Positions 52,284 to 60,875 of a stretch of DNA of 64,000 nucleotides are shown in pieces. This DNA comes from Desulfofalx alkaliphila DSM 12257 (lineage in GTDB: Bacteria > Bacillota > Desulfotomaculia > Desulfotomaculales > Desulfohalotomaculaceae), in assembly GCF_000711975.1 (NCBI RefSeq), contig NZ_JONT01000002.1, forward strand, positions 145,400 through 209,399. The letters are read 5' to 3'. The notes under the pieces are model-generated. The model saw only the letters and a program-made list of their open reading frames with translations. It was not told where the DNA came from and ran no database searches. Both the position numbers and the translations under genes were made by a program. Within the stretch, counting starts at the first letter, position 1, and every line of letters begins with the position of its first letter.

Positions 52284-52856
52284 GTGTCGGAAAAAGTTGA
52301 TATGCTTAAAATAGAAAAGGCGGTGCGAATGATACTGGAGGCCATAGGTGAAGATGTTAACCGGGAAGGGTTAATTGAAACTCCCCAAAGGGTGGCCCGC
52401 ATGTATCAGGAAGTATTTAGCGGGCTACACGAAGAACCTATGGATCACTTAGAAAAAATATTTTCAGAACAGCACGAAGAAATGGTCTTGGTAAAAGATA
52501 TACCCCTATACTCCATGTGCGAGCACCACCTAATCCCTTTCTTTGGAGTTGCCCATGTTGCTTATATACCCAGGGACGGTAATGTTACCGGTCTTTCAAA
52601 GCTGGCCCGGGTGGTGGATGGATACTCTCGACGTCCACAATTGCAGGAAAGACTTACTTCTCAGATTGCGGACGGTATTATGCTTAAGCTTAATCCCTAC
52701 GGCGTAGTAGTGGTGGTGGAAGCAGAACATATGTGTATGACAATGCGAGGGGTGCGTAAGCCCGGAACAAAGACTGTTACCTCAGCGGTAAGGGGAATTT
52801 TTCAAAAGAATCAAGCCAGCAGAGCCGAGGCTTTTTCACTAATTATAAGACAATAA
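52284..52856 (+). CDS. folE: GTP cyclohydrolase I
   Basis: FolE converts GTP to dihydroneopterin triphosphate, the shared precursor of folate and queuosine. The 190-aa protein has [19 protein letters not shown] with the zinc Cys and His, [23 protein letters not shown] and [18 protein letters not shown]. The GTG start has AAGGAGG upstream. Its position after queE shows that it feeds the deazapurine pathway here. Confidence 0.95.
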   Translation: MSEKVDMLKIEKAVRMILEAIGEDVNREGLIETPQRVARMYQEVFSGLHEEPMDHLEKIFSEQHEEMVLVKDIPLYSMCEHHLIPFFGVAHVAYIPRDGNVTGLSKLARVVDGYSRRPQLQERLTSQIADGIMLKLNPYGVVVVVEAEHMCMTMRGVRKPGTKTVTSAVRGIFQKNQASRAEAFSLIIRQ

Positions 52857-52885
52857 AATACTGCATAAGGAGGAATAATGTTAAC

Positions 52886-53065
52886 ATGTCCGAAAGGGAT
52901 AAGAGGGAAGGTAAGCTCGAACTGATAGCCCATAAATCCTTTGCCCAATACAGCGAAATGTATAAATTAGTGGATTTTTTAAATAAATCCCTTAAAGATA
53001 AAAATGTAATCTTTGGTTTAACTAAAAAAAATGATAAAATGACTATTACTATTTATGAAACATAG
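52886..53065 (+). CDS. YpmA-like small protein (DUF4264), 59 aa
   Basis: The short frame contains IAHKSFAQYSEMYKLVDFLNK followed by a VIFGLTK block and ends KMTITIYET, matching the YpmA family of Firmicutes (function unknown). AAGGAGG (52867-52873) lies 12 bases upstream of ATG 52886; an earlier ATG at 52878 is out of frame and stops quickly. It ends eight bases before surE and is probably co-transcribed with it. At 59 residues it is easily overlooked. Confidence 0.82.
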   Translation: MSERDKREGKLELIAHKSFAQYSEMYKLVDFLNKSLKDKNVIFGLTKKNDKMTITIYET

Positions 53066-53073
53066 GAGGGCTT

Positions 53074-53832
53074 ATGCGATTTCTGGTTTCCAATGATGAT
53101 GGCATTTATGCTCCGGGAATTAAGGCGTTGCGAAAATCTTTAGAGGAAATTGGGCAAGTAACAGTGGTGGCGCCGGATAGGGAACGCAGCGCCACAGGGC
53201 ACGGCATTACTGTTTTTAGACCCCTGCGGGCTAAACCGGTGAAGTTTAAAAATAGCTCAGCTATTTGTTATTCGGTGGACGGAACGCCCGCCGACTGTGT
53301 AAAACTGGGATTGGAAGCCCTGGTGGAAGAGACGCCTGATTTAGTGATATCGGGCATTAATCTTGGTCCCAATCTGGGCACAGATGTCCTCTACTCAGGT
53401 ACCGTTTCGGCAGCCTATGAAGGAATAATTAACGGCATCCCTGCCATAGCAATATCTTTAAACACCTGGTCAGATCCCGACTTTAGCTATGCAGCAAAAT
53501 TTATAAAAGAATATGTACCACATGTTATTAAACACAAACTTCCTCCCGGTGTTCTATTAAATATTAATGTTCCATCAACGGATCCCAAAGGTATTAGGGT
53601 AACCAGGTTAGGAAACAGAAGGTATATTGATGTGTTTGATAAACGTACCGATCCCAGGGGAAGGGTATATTTTTGGATGGCGGGAGAGCCGGAAAACCTT
53701 GACGAAGACAACCCGGAAACAGATGTTAATGCTGTGAAAGAGGGTTACATTTCAGTAACGCCGGTTCAGCTGGACGTTACCCATAGGGGATTTATGGAAG
53801 AGCTTAAAAAATGGCCGGTTAATGGCGGTTAG
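53074..53832 (+). CDS. surE: 5'/3'-nucleotidase SurE
   Basis: SurE is a metal-dependent nucleoside monophosphatase of stress and nucleotide homeostasis. Family motifs are FLVSNDDGIYAPGI (metal aspartates), APDRERSATGHGIT, SVDGTPADCVKLGL, SGINLGPNLGTDVLYSGTVSAAYEG. Length 252 aa is normal. AGGAGGG precedes the ATG. Confidence 0.96.
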   Translation: MRFLVSNDDGIYAPGIKALRKSLEEIGQVTVVAPDRERSATGHGITVFRPLRAKPVKFKNSSAICYSVDGTPADCVKLGLEALVEETPDLVISGINLGPNLGTDVLYSGTVSAAYEGIINGIPAIAISLNTWSDPDFSYAAKFIKEYVPHVIKHKLPPGVLLNINVPSTDPKGIRVTRLGNRRYIDVFDKRTDPRGRVYFWMAGEPENLDEDNPETDVNAVKEGYISVTPVQLDVTHRGFMEELKKWPVNGG

Positions 53833-53839
53833 CCATGGG

Positions 53840-53884
53840 CTTAACGACAATAAACCATTTTACCTATGGGTTATTGTCGTTAAG
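53840..53884. terminator. Bidirectional terminator between convergent genes
   Basis: CTTAACGACAATAA pairs with TTATTGTCGTTAAG across a 17-base loop, with extra ACC/GGG pairing. It overlaps the end of the reverse-strand gene at 53864. Confidence 0.75.
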
Positions 53885-54940
53885 GTCCCGCAAAAAGTCT
53901 TTTATTCCTTTGCATGCCAGTTTTATATCGTTTGCCACCACAGAAAAAAACATAAAGGCATGCAAAAAACGAGCCCCTGCTATATTTTCATGCCATTTGT
54001 CAACGTGTAAACTCAATTCTTCCCAAAAACTTTCGTCTATTGATTGTGCCTTAACGTTTTCTTTAAATAGCACAGCCTGGTAGAGCTGCTTATTTAATTG
54101 TTGAAAAGTATCCATTCCATACCCAAGCATTTTTAATATATCCTTAAACTCTGCACTGACCTTAGGATTTCCGCTTTCCATTCGCCAAGCAATTCTCTGT
54201 CCGGTAGCCACGTGAATATCGCGACTGCTGTGATAAAGGTTGGCGTTATAATCAATATATCTTTCATACACATCAAGCTCTTTATCGTTGGTTCTTATTT
54301 GCTCCCTGCTTAATTCTAAATATTTACGTCCTTGGCGCAGCAGGCTTTTAATTTCCGCCCGCCGCTTATTAAAGGTTTCATCATCCATAGGTGAAAGATT
54401 AATAAAGCCATTGACAGACTGCTCAAAAAAAGCAACGGTTTTCTCGTTTAAATCGGCCAGCACTTCCAGCAACTTATCCTTGTATTTAGGTGGCACTATC
54501 ACTAGGTTGACTATTAATGCCACCGCCAAGCCTAAAAAGATGACATAGGATCTGCTGATTGCTTGGGTTAAAAATTCATCTTGGGGGGCATCCAGCACAA
54601 AAAGGGCTGCCACCACACCCATTCCAATGGTGTTTTGCATGCCTAATTTATTGTTTAGGGCAATGACTATTATGGTAATTGCTATCATTTCAAAGGGTCC
54701 TGCTCCTATAAAATACCCCACAAAGAGAGCAAGGGATACTGATAGTATGTGGCATAACACTTGCTCACCGGCATTTCTAAAGGAGCGAAATACCGAAGGC
54801 TGAATATTCATCAGGGCACTTACACCTGCAAAAAGTTTGGGTTCAAAATTAAATAAATCTGCCAAATACATGGCTATTCCTACAGCCAGTGCGGTTTTAA
54901 TAATTCTAGCCCCAATAAAGGTTTTCAGGTTAATGTTCAT
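53864..54940 (-). CDS. Aromatic acid exporter family membrane protein (ArAE/FUSC-like)
   Basis: A 358-aa protein with about six N-terminal membrane helices (GARIIKTALAVGIAMYLADLFNFEPKLFAGVSALMNIQPSVFRS) typical of the Firmicutes ArAE_1/DUF939 group, followed by a long cytoplasmic helical domain. It is a predicted exporter of aromatic or other organic acids; the substrate is unknown. The ribosome site before ATG 54940 is a weak AAGGTG. Monocistronic. Confidence 0.84.
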   Translation of the reverse strand: MNINLKTFIGARIIKTALAVGIAMYLADLFNFEPKLFAGVSALMNIQPSVFRSFRNAGEQVLCHILSVSLALFVGYFIGAGPFEMIAITIIVIALNNKLGMQNTIGMGVVAALFVLDAPQDEFLTQAISRSYVIFLGLAVALIVNLVIVPPKYKDKLLEVLADLNEKTVAFFEQSVNGFINLSPMDDETFNKRRAEIKSLLRQGRKYLELSREQIRTNDKELDVYERYIDYNANLYHSSRDIHVATGQRIAWRMESGNPKVSAEFKDILKMLGYGMDTFQQLNKQLYQAVLFKENVKAQSIDESFWEELSLHVDKWHENIAGARFLHAFMFFSVVANDIKLACKGIKDFLRDLNDNNP

Positions 54941-55066
54941 AAAAATAACACCTTTTTAAAAATAAAATGTCCCCACACAAAGGAGTGCAAGGACTTATCA
55001 AGTAAATTACAAAGTTTATTTATTAGCCTATTATAATATTTTGTAAAAAAATAATCAACCACTGTA

Positions 55067-56620
55067 TTATTTTGGCAATAATCTTGAAATAATCTTTTTA
55101 ATACGTTTGCTATCCTGAGGAGAGATTCCTCCTAGGAAATATAATGCTGTCAGGTAAGTGAGGCCCCCTAATAGCAAGGTGGAAAAGGTGACAAGCACCT
55201 GTGAACCGGTCAGGGTATAAAGATTATTTATTAAAAACCAAACTAAAAGGGCCATTATTACTGCTGAACCCAGGGGTTTTGCCACAGAATTTACGAAATA
55301 CATTCTAAAACCGGTTAACCTTTTTAAATCAATGTAATTGAGACAGGCCATTACCATGCAGTACAGGGTGATAGCCACTGCCACGCCATTATTACCAAGC
55401 TTAGGGGTGAGATAATATATAATAATAATTTTAAATGAGGAGGCAATAACTAAATTTTTAAAGGGTCTTATGGCTTCGCCCATACCCTGTAATATGGCGG
55501 TGGTGGTTTGAGAAAAATACAAAAACACACCGCCCAATGCCATAATGGCTAAACTTGATGCAGCCTCTTGGTAACCAAAAAGCAGCCCACATAGTTGGGA
55601 GGGGAGAAGTAAAAAAAACACAACACAGGGCATGGATGCCATTAATGTCAGTCTAATTGCTTCTGAAGTTCGTGATTGAACCAGTTTAATATTATTTTGT
55701 GCCATGGCGTCAGATACCGCCGGGATTAGGGCAGTTGCCAAGGCAGCAGTAATAATTCCCGGTGTTAACAATAAAGTTTGAGAAACCCCTACCAAAAGAC
55801 CGTAAGAAGAGGTGGCCTCTTGAAGTGTTAATCCACCGGCCTGCAATCTTTGTGGTATTAAAATGGCTTCTATACTCATTAAACCGGTAGAGATAAATCT
55901 GGTTAAGGTAACCGGTATGCCCAAAGTAAATATTCTTCGACATGTGTTGGGTAATGATTCCCTTATAAAACCGCCTGCCGGTATTGTCGGACGCCTGTGC
56001 AAATATATGGTAAGCATGGTTACAAACCCTACTATTTCACCGCAAACCACCCCAAGGGATATTCCGATGGCAGCGTATTCTACTCCCCTAGGCAGTAGTA
56101 AATAAGCTATTGCTAATCCGGCACTTACCCTTACCAACTGCTCCAGCACTTGTGTTATTGCAGTTGGTGTCATTTGGTGTAAGCCCTGAAAGAATCCCCT
56201 AAATGCAGAACATAAGGATACAATTATTATTCCCGGTAATAAGGCCAGAAAGCTGTAGTATACATCAGGGTTGGGGAAGTAATATTCAATCATTAGGGGT
56301 GCGCAAAACACCAGTAAAAGGGTAAAAAAAGTACCGCTTATGGTCAATATACCAAGGCATAAGTAAAAAATGCGGTAGGCTCCCCGCAAGTTATTTCGAG
56401 CAACTTCTTCTGCCACTAATTTCGATATTGCCAGCGGTATACCCATGGTTGAAAGCACTATTACCATAACATAAACCGGGTAAACCATATTGAAAAGCCC
56501 AATACCTTCGGGCTTAATCAAGCGAATAACAACCATTTGATAACCGAAACCGATTATACGATTGAATAGGCTGGCCACCAATAGTACCAATGCACCGTAG
56601 ACAAAGGATTGTTTTTTCAT
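55067..56620 (-). CDS. spoVB: Stage V sporulation protein B / MOP flippase
   Basis: A 517-aa MATE/MOP-fold lipid flippase with about 14 helices. SpoVB is needed for spore cortex peptidoglycan. KKQSFVYGALVLLVASLFNRIIGFGYQMVVIRLIKPEGIGLFNMVYPVY is the SpoVB-type N-terminus, and FRGFFQGLHQMTPTAITQVLEQLVRV the conserved mid-block. ATG 56620 has AAGGGG eight bases upstream, so a longer frame to 56653 is not used. Related YtgP/MurJ-like flippases cannot be fully excluded. Confidence 0.85.
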   Translation of the reverse strand: MKKQSFVYGALVLLVASLFNRIIGFGYQMVVIRLIKPEGIGLFNMVYPVYVMVIVLSTMGIPLAISKLVAEEVARNNLRGAYRIFYLCLGILTISGTFFTLLLVFCAPLMIEYYFPNPDVYYSFLALLPGIIIVSLCSAFRGFFQGLHQMTPTAITQVLEQLVRVSAGLAIAYLLLPRGVEYAAIGISLGVVCGEIVGFVTMLTIYLHRRPTIPAGGFIRESLPNTCRRIFTLGIPVTLTRFISTGLMSIEAILIPQRLQAGGLTLQEATSSYGLLVGVSQTLLLTPGIITAALATALIPAVSDAMAQNNIKLVQSRTSEAIRLTLMASMPCVVFFLLLPSQLCGLLFGYQEAASSLAIMALGGVFLYFSQTTTAILQGMGEAIRPFKNLVIASSFKIIIIYYLTPKLGNNGVAVAITLYCMVMACLNYIDLKRLTGFRMYFVNSVAKPLGSAVIMALLVWFLINNLYTLTGSQVLVTFSTLLLGGLTYLTALYFLGGISPQDSKRIKKIISRLLPK

Positions 56621-56926
56621 AGGTAGACCCCTTGTACATATACTGTATAACATTTCTATGCCGTCAGTGGGACGCCTATGAAAGTAGAAGAGAGAAAAAA
56701 ACCAGATAATTCTTTATTTAAACAAGGAAAAATATCTTTACTTGTAGAATAAGTCACATGTATATTAATAATTGGATAAAACTTAATTTTCACCTTAGCA
56801 TTGGCATGCAAGACAGATTTTCCTATTGGGTGTACCAAAAACAAGCATTTTTGGTCATACTAATAAATAAAATCTGTTTAAGACAAAGCATATACTAAAT
56901 GAATGGATGTAAAGGAGGCCCTAGAC
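56621..56926. other. Divergent intergenic region without a gene
   Basis: This 306-base AT-rich stretch separates spoVB and the EF-G-like gene. A short reverse frame (56656-56844) has no ribosome site and no family signal. I saw no convincing promoter or riboswitch. Confidence 0.5.
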
Positions 56927-58942
56927 TTGAAAAACTATTCTACGGACAAAATTCGGAACATTGGATTGGTAGGTCATGGTGGAACTGGTAAAACATCTTT
57001 GGTTGAGGCTATGGTGTTTAACACAGGTATACTCTCCCGTATGGGTCGGGTTGAAGATGGTAATACAGTGGCAGACTACCATCCAGAGGAAGCACAAAGA
57101 CAATCTACCGTACACACCAGCTTAGTTCCTGTGGAGGTAAAGGGTGTAAAACTAAATCTTTTAGATACACCGGGCTTTTCAGATTTTATTGCAGAAGTTA
57201 AAGGCGTCATGCGTGTAATCGACAGCAGTTTGTTTGTTTTTTCTGCGGTGGACGGTGTGCAAGTACAGCACGAGCTGATTTGGAAGGATGTTAAAAAGGC
57301 TGACATTCCTAGAATTATATTCATTAATAAAATGGATCGGGAGAATGCCAGTTTTGATAAATTAATGGATGATATGAATAATATATTGGGCGGCAACTTT
57401 GTACCGGTTAACTTTCCTCTGGGGGAAGCTTTAGATCACAAAGGAATTGTAGATGTAATCAGCCAAAAGGCCTATGAATTTGATAATGGCAAGGCAAAGG
57501 AAGTGGCCCTGCCCGATGAATTAAAGGATCAATTGGAAGAGTACCGTGAAAGGCTGGTGGAAGCAGCGGCTGAAGGTGACGACGATCTCACCATGAAGTA
57601 CTTGGAAGGTGAGGAGTTAACACCGGAAGAAATAACCTTAGGCTTGCAAAAATCCATTGCTGCCAATAATGTTATCCCGGTTCTTTGTGGTTCTGCCACT
57701 AACAATATAGGTATAACAACATTGAGTGAATTCTTGGCCCAATATGCGCCGGCACCTAAGGTTGAAGAAGGTGCAATGGCTGCCTTGGTATTTAAAACAC
57801 TGGCTGACCCATATGTTGGCCGCATGAATTTTATCCGTGTATTCAGCGGTACCTTTAAGGCAGATTCTCAGGTATACAATCCAAACAAAGAGAAGAATGA
57901 GAAGGTTGGCCAAGTACTTTATGTGCGCGGCAAACATTCAGAGCCTACAACCCAGGTGCCCTGCGGCGATCTTGCAGTGGTAGTAAAATTAAACGACACC
58001 GCATCCGGCGACACCTTGTGTGACAAGAGCATAAAAGAGCCGCTGGAGGGTATAGATTTTCCGGTGCCAAACTATACTGTAGCCATTGCACCAAAGAGTA
58101 AAAATGACGAAGATAAGCTGGGCGATGCGGTACAAAAGTTACTTGAGGAAGACCCCTCTTTAGTGGTAGAAAAAAATGCAGTTACCAAACAAACCCTGCT
58201 GACAGGTATGGGTGAAGCCCATGTGAATATTATGATTAATAACTTAAAGCGGCGCTATGGTGTGGACGTAATTACGGAAGATATTAAGGTGGCCTACCGG
58301 GAAACAATCAGAGCTAAAGTGGAAGCGGAAGGTAAGCATAAAAAGCAGTCCGGCGGTCGTGGCCAATATGGTCATGTATGGATCCGGTTTGAACCCCTGG
58401 CAGAAGGTGATTTTGAGTTCCATGAGGAGGTTTTTGGCGGAGCAGTGCCGCGTAACTTCTTCCCGGCCGTAGAAAAAGGTTTGCGGGAAGCTATGTTAGA
58501 TGGGGCCTTGGCAGGTTATCCCACCGTTGGTATAAAAGCTACACTTTACGATGGCTCTTATCATACCGTGGATTCATCAGAGATGGCCTTTAAGATTGCT
58601 GCCTCGTTAGCATTTAAAAAGGCGGTGCCCCAGGCTAAACCTGCTATTTTAGAACCTATTATGTATGTTGAAGTGACAGTACCTGACGAATTTATGGGTG
58701 ACGTCATTGGAGACTTTAACACCAAACGTGGCCGTGTTCTAGGTACTGAGCAGGTTGAAGGAGGCACTGTGGTTAAGGCCCACGTGCCCCAAGCGGAAAT
58801 GTTTAAATATGCCAACGATTTAAAATCCATGACCCAAGGACGTGGTCAATTTAAGGTAGAGTTCTATGGTTATGAGGATGTACCGGCTAATTTAGCAGAA
58901 AAAATAATTGCCAAAGCTAAGGAAGAAAGAGAAGAAAAATAA
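56927..58942 (+). CDS. Elongation-factor-G-like GTPase (EF-G2/FusA-like paralogue)
   Basis: A 671-aa five-domain translational GTPase. The P-loop reads GHGGTGKTSL instead of GHIDAGKTT, switch II reads DTPGFSDF instead of DTPGHVDF (the catalytic His is Phe), and NKMD is the G4 motif. Domain IV keeps GGRGQYGHVWIRFEP and the C-terminus keeps GRGQFKVEFYGYEDVP. These changes are typical of the non-canonical EF-G2 group of Firmicutes, Thermus and others rather than the housekeeping EF-G. TTG 56927 has AAAGGAGG eight bases upstream. Function is not established; monocistronic. Confidence 0.9.
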   Translation: MKNYSTDKIRNIGLVGHGGTGKTSLVEAMVFNTGILSRMGRVEDGNTVADYHPEEAQRQSTVHTSLVPVEVKGVKLNLLDTPGFSDFIAEVKGVMRVIDSSLFVFSAVDGVQVQHELIWKDVKKADIPRIIFINKMDRENASFDKLMDDMNNILGGNFVPVNFPLGEALDHKGIVDVISQKAYEFDNGKAKEVALPDELKDQLEEYRERLVEAAAEGDDDLTMKYLEGEELTPEEITLGLQKSIAANNVIPVLCGSATNNIGITTLSEFLAQYAPAPKVEEGAMAALVFKTLADPYVGRMNFIRVFSGTFKADSQVYNPNKEKNEKVGQVLYVRGKHSEPTTQVPCGDLAVVVKLNDTASGDTLCDKSIKEPLEGIDFPVPNYTVAIAPKSKNDEDKLGDAVQKLLEEDPSLVVEKNAVTKQTLLTGMGEAHVNIMINNLKRRYGVDVITEDIKVAYRETIRAKVEAEGKHKKQSGGRGQYGHVWIRFEPLAEGDFEFHEEVFGGAVPRNFFPAVEKGLREAMLDGALAGYPTVGIKATLYDGSYHTVDSSEMAFKIAASLAFKKAVPQAKPAILEPIMYVEVTVPDEFMGDVIGDFNTKRGRVLGTEQVEGGTVVKAHVPQAEMFKYANDLKSMTQGRGQFKVEFYGYEDVPANLAEKIIAKAKEEREEK

Positions 58943-58961
58943 TCAATATAGGGTTATTCTT

Positions 58962-58994
58962 AAAGGACGGCAGAGTCTATATCTGCCGTCCTTT
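58962..58994 (+). terminator. Terminator of the EF-G-like gene
   Basis: AAAGGACGGCAGA pairs with TCTGCCGTCCTTT (13 bp) around seven bases, followed by ATTGTTATTT. It can serve the convergent small genes as well. Confidence 0.88.
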
Positions 58995-58998
58995 ATTG

Positions 58999-59181
58999 TT
59001 ATTTGTTTTTGTTCGGATCGTGTTTCTGGGCAAAATCAGCAATTTCCCGGGTGAGCTCACCGCACTCACAACTACCATATTCTTCTGAGGTGTTTATGGG
59101 TGAACCCCCCAGCTCGCCGCCGGCCTGATACCGATACTTTTCTTTTAAAAGATTGTTTTTCGCTTTCATGTTCGTTTTCAT
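58999..59181 (-). CDS. Small hypothetical protein, 60 aa
   Basis: A basic, Lys/Asn-rich start (MKTNMKAKNNLLKEK) is followed by GGELGGSPINTSEEYGSCECGEL and a polar tail. It follows the Q-rich gene by only six bases, on the same strand, but has no clear ribosome site of its own. It might be a small spore protein, but no family is recognised. Confidence 0.5.
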   Translation of the reverse strand: MKTNMKAKNNLLKEKYRYQAGGELGGSPINTSEEYGSCECGELTREIADFAQKHDPNKNK

Positions 59182-59187
59182 TTTATA

Positions 59188-59346
59188 CTACTGCTGTTCT
59201 TGTCTTTGTCTTTTTTGCCTTTGCTGGGGTTTAAATTCCTGCCCAAATTCAAACTGCTGATTTGCTTGTTCTTGTTTTTGTTGAGGGCTTAATTCTTGGC
59301 CAAACTCATACTGTTGACCCTGTTGCCGCTTTTTTTGTTGTTTCAT
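59188..59346 (-). CDS. Q-rich small protein resembling gamma-type SASP, 52 aa
   Basis: The 52-aa product is about 40 percent Gln and contains two copies of a repeat, QQYEFGQELSPQQ and QQFEFGQEFKPQQ. Gamma-type small acid-soluble spore proteins are also Gln-rich and built from repeats with an EF-A-S/T-E core, so a spore amino-acid-reserve protein is a reasonable inference. GGAGG lies ten bases before the ATG. It lies upstream of the 58999 gene on the same strand. Confidence 0.65.
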   Translation of the reverse strand: MKQQKKRQQGQQYEFGQELSPQQKQEQANQQFEFGQEFKPQQRQKRQRQEQQ

Positions 59347-59448
59347 TAAATGTCTTTACCTCCTAAATAATTTATTTATTCGGAGACCAATATTATTTTG
59401 TCCTCTAAATAACATAAAAAATAAGGTATTATATGTAAAAACAATAAA

Positions 59449-59477
59449 AAGGCACTCAACCCATTGTTGAGTGCCTT
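59449..59477 (-). terminator. Terminator of the tRNA-Trp remnant
   Basis: AAGGCACTCAA pairs with TTGAGTGCCTT. On the reverse strand it is followed by TTTTTATTG and lies just after the tRNA 3' end, so it belongs to the original tRNA-Trp gene. On the forward strand TTAGTTTTTT gives it a second possible direction. Confidence 0.75.
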
Positions 59478-59484
59478 AGTTTTT

Positions 59485-59529
59485 TGGCAGGGGAGACAGG
59501 ATTTGAACCCGCAGCCCTCGGTTTTGGAG
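59485..59529 (-). tRNA. 3' part of tRNA-Trp (CCA anticodon): prophage attachment site
   Basis: Reverse strand reads CTCCAAAACC (anticodon loop with CCA), a T-arm containing GGTTCAAATCC and the acceptor end CTCCCCTGCCA, with discriminator G and encoded CCA, as in bacterial tRNA-Trp. The 5' half is absent: sequence beyond 59529 cannot pair with the anticodon stem. A tyrosine integrase lies 140 bases away. This is therefore an att core, with the intact tRNA expected at the other end of the element. Confidence 0.85.
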
Positions 59530-59546
59530 TGCGTAAGAAGTCCTAT

Positions 59547-59655
59547 TGTCAACCACTGTCAACCGCTGTAACCTGCTATATTGCTGGGTTCTCTTATCGT
59601 CTGATGTTTTACTGTCGTGCACAGTGTTACGGAAAGTGTCAACCAAGTGTCAACC
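59547..59655. repeat. Integrase arm-type direct repeats TGTCAACC
   Basis: Exact TGTCAACC occurs at 59547, 59557, 59637 and 59648, with a variant (TGTAACC) at 59567. Spacings are 10 or 11 bases, one helical turn, in two clusters between the att core and the integrase gene. This is the layout of arm-type binding sites for lambda-like integrases. Confidence 0.72.
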
Positions 59656-59671
59656 AAGCGGCAAATAAACC

Positions 59672-60856
59672 CTATCCGTGTTTTCTATCTGTCTTTTCAA
59701 CTAGCCCTCCAGTTAGTAATTTCTCAAACTTTTCTGCGGCTACGCGGTCTACACTCTCCAAAGCGTGGGAATATATGTCCGCAGTGGTGCCGTAGACGGT
59801 ATGTCCTAACCTCTTACTTATGTTTTTTAAGGGTACGCCCTCTTTGATCAATAACGTTGCGGATAAGTGGCGGAGCGAATGGAAGGGTACATGAGGTAGG
59901 TTGTTTTTAGCCAAGAATTTGTTAAACCATTGCCCGGGCCATTGGGGGTAACCGGGTCTGCCATCCCAAGTGGTGAATAGCCTCTCCGATCCTTGCCACA
60001 TATCGCCCAGACGCAACCGGTGGCTAAGCCATTCTGCCCGGTATGCGCGCAATAACTCCATCACATTACCCGGCATAGAAATAGTGCGTTTACTGGCTTC
60101 GTTTTTGGGCTCCTTTGTAAAAACACCTTTGCCGGGAAGATACTGGCTTGATTGTTCAATTTTAATGGTGTTGTCATCAAAATCAATATGCCGCCATTCT
60201 AGGCCCATGATTTCTCCTTGCCGGGCACCGCTGGCTATAGCGAGGTAGATGAGTGTCTGGTGTTTAAGTGGCTCTTTTTTTAAAAATTTTAGCATTTCTT
60301 CGACTTGATTTTCGCTGTAACATTTGGCCTGAGTTATCTTAACCCGAGGCGGCTTAACTCTACTACACGGGTTGTCTGGGATAACATCCCACTCAACTGC
60401 ATCCTGCAGGATAGCGGATACACACCGAAAATGATGCTTAATTGTTTGGGCCGCTAGTTTACCGGGCTTACCGTCCAACCGGGGAGAATCCTCCAGGTCA
60501 TTGATCAATCGGTTTATGGTCATGGGACGAATCTTGTCCATCCGCAGATGTCCGATCAGTGGAAGTATCCTACTGTTTAACATCTCCTTATACCTTGCCA
60601 GGGTTTTAGGGGCGAGGTGTCGGTCCCCGTAGTCTTTTTCCCATAGTTCAACAAATTCGGCAAAAGTAAAATCCTTGCTTGCTGCGCAATACTTACCCTG
60701 TTTTATATCTTCCTCAAATAAAATTGCCGCCTTAATGGCTTGTTTTTCAGTGCCCTGAAAAGCTTTGGTGTGTCTTTTCCTTTTGCCGTTAGCGTGGAAC
60801 CCATCTGATACCACCAGTAGCCACTTGTTTGGGCCTTTATTTTGGACGGAGGCCAT
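59672..60856 (-). CDS. int: Tyrosine-family site-specific integrase
   Basis: A 394-aa phage integrase. It has an AP2-like arm-binding N-terminus (NKWLLVVSDGFHANGKRKRHTKAF), a SAM-like core-binding domain (FTFAEFVELWEKDYG...LAPKTLARYKEML) and a catalytic domain with ASGARQGEIMGLEW (Arg), PFHSLRHLSATLL (His-x-x-Arg-His) and ADIYSHA (Tyr nucleophile). The ATG has AGGTGAT upstream. Place and direction beside the tRNA-Trp fragment indicate it inserted this element. Confidence 0.95.
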   Translation of the reverse strand: MASVQNKGPNKWLLVVSDGFHANGKRKRHTKAFQGTEKQAIKAAILFEEDIKQGKYCAASKDFTFAEFVELWEKDYGDRHLAPKTLARYKEMLNSRILPLIGHLRMDKIRPMTINRLINDLEDSPRLDGKPGKLAAQTIKHHFRCVSAILQDAVEWDVIPDNPCSRVKPPRVKITQAKCYSENQVEEMLKFLKKEPLKHQTLIYLAIASGARQGEIMGLEWRHIDFDDNTIKIEQSSQYLPGKGVFTKEPKNEASKRTISMPGNVMELLRAYRAEWLSHRLRLGDMWQGSERLFTTWDGRPGYPQWPGQWFNKFLAKNNLPHVPFHSLRHLSATLLIKEGVPLKNISKRLGHTVYGTTADIYSHALESVDRVAAEKFEKLLTGGLVEKTDRKHG

Positions 60857-60875
60857 GTTATCACCTGCCTTTTAT

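Noticed and set aside
56656..56844. Reverse 62-aa frame upstream of the EF-G-like gene
   Set aside because: No ribosome site, no recognisable family and position in a promoter region; most likely non-coding.
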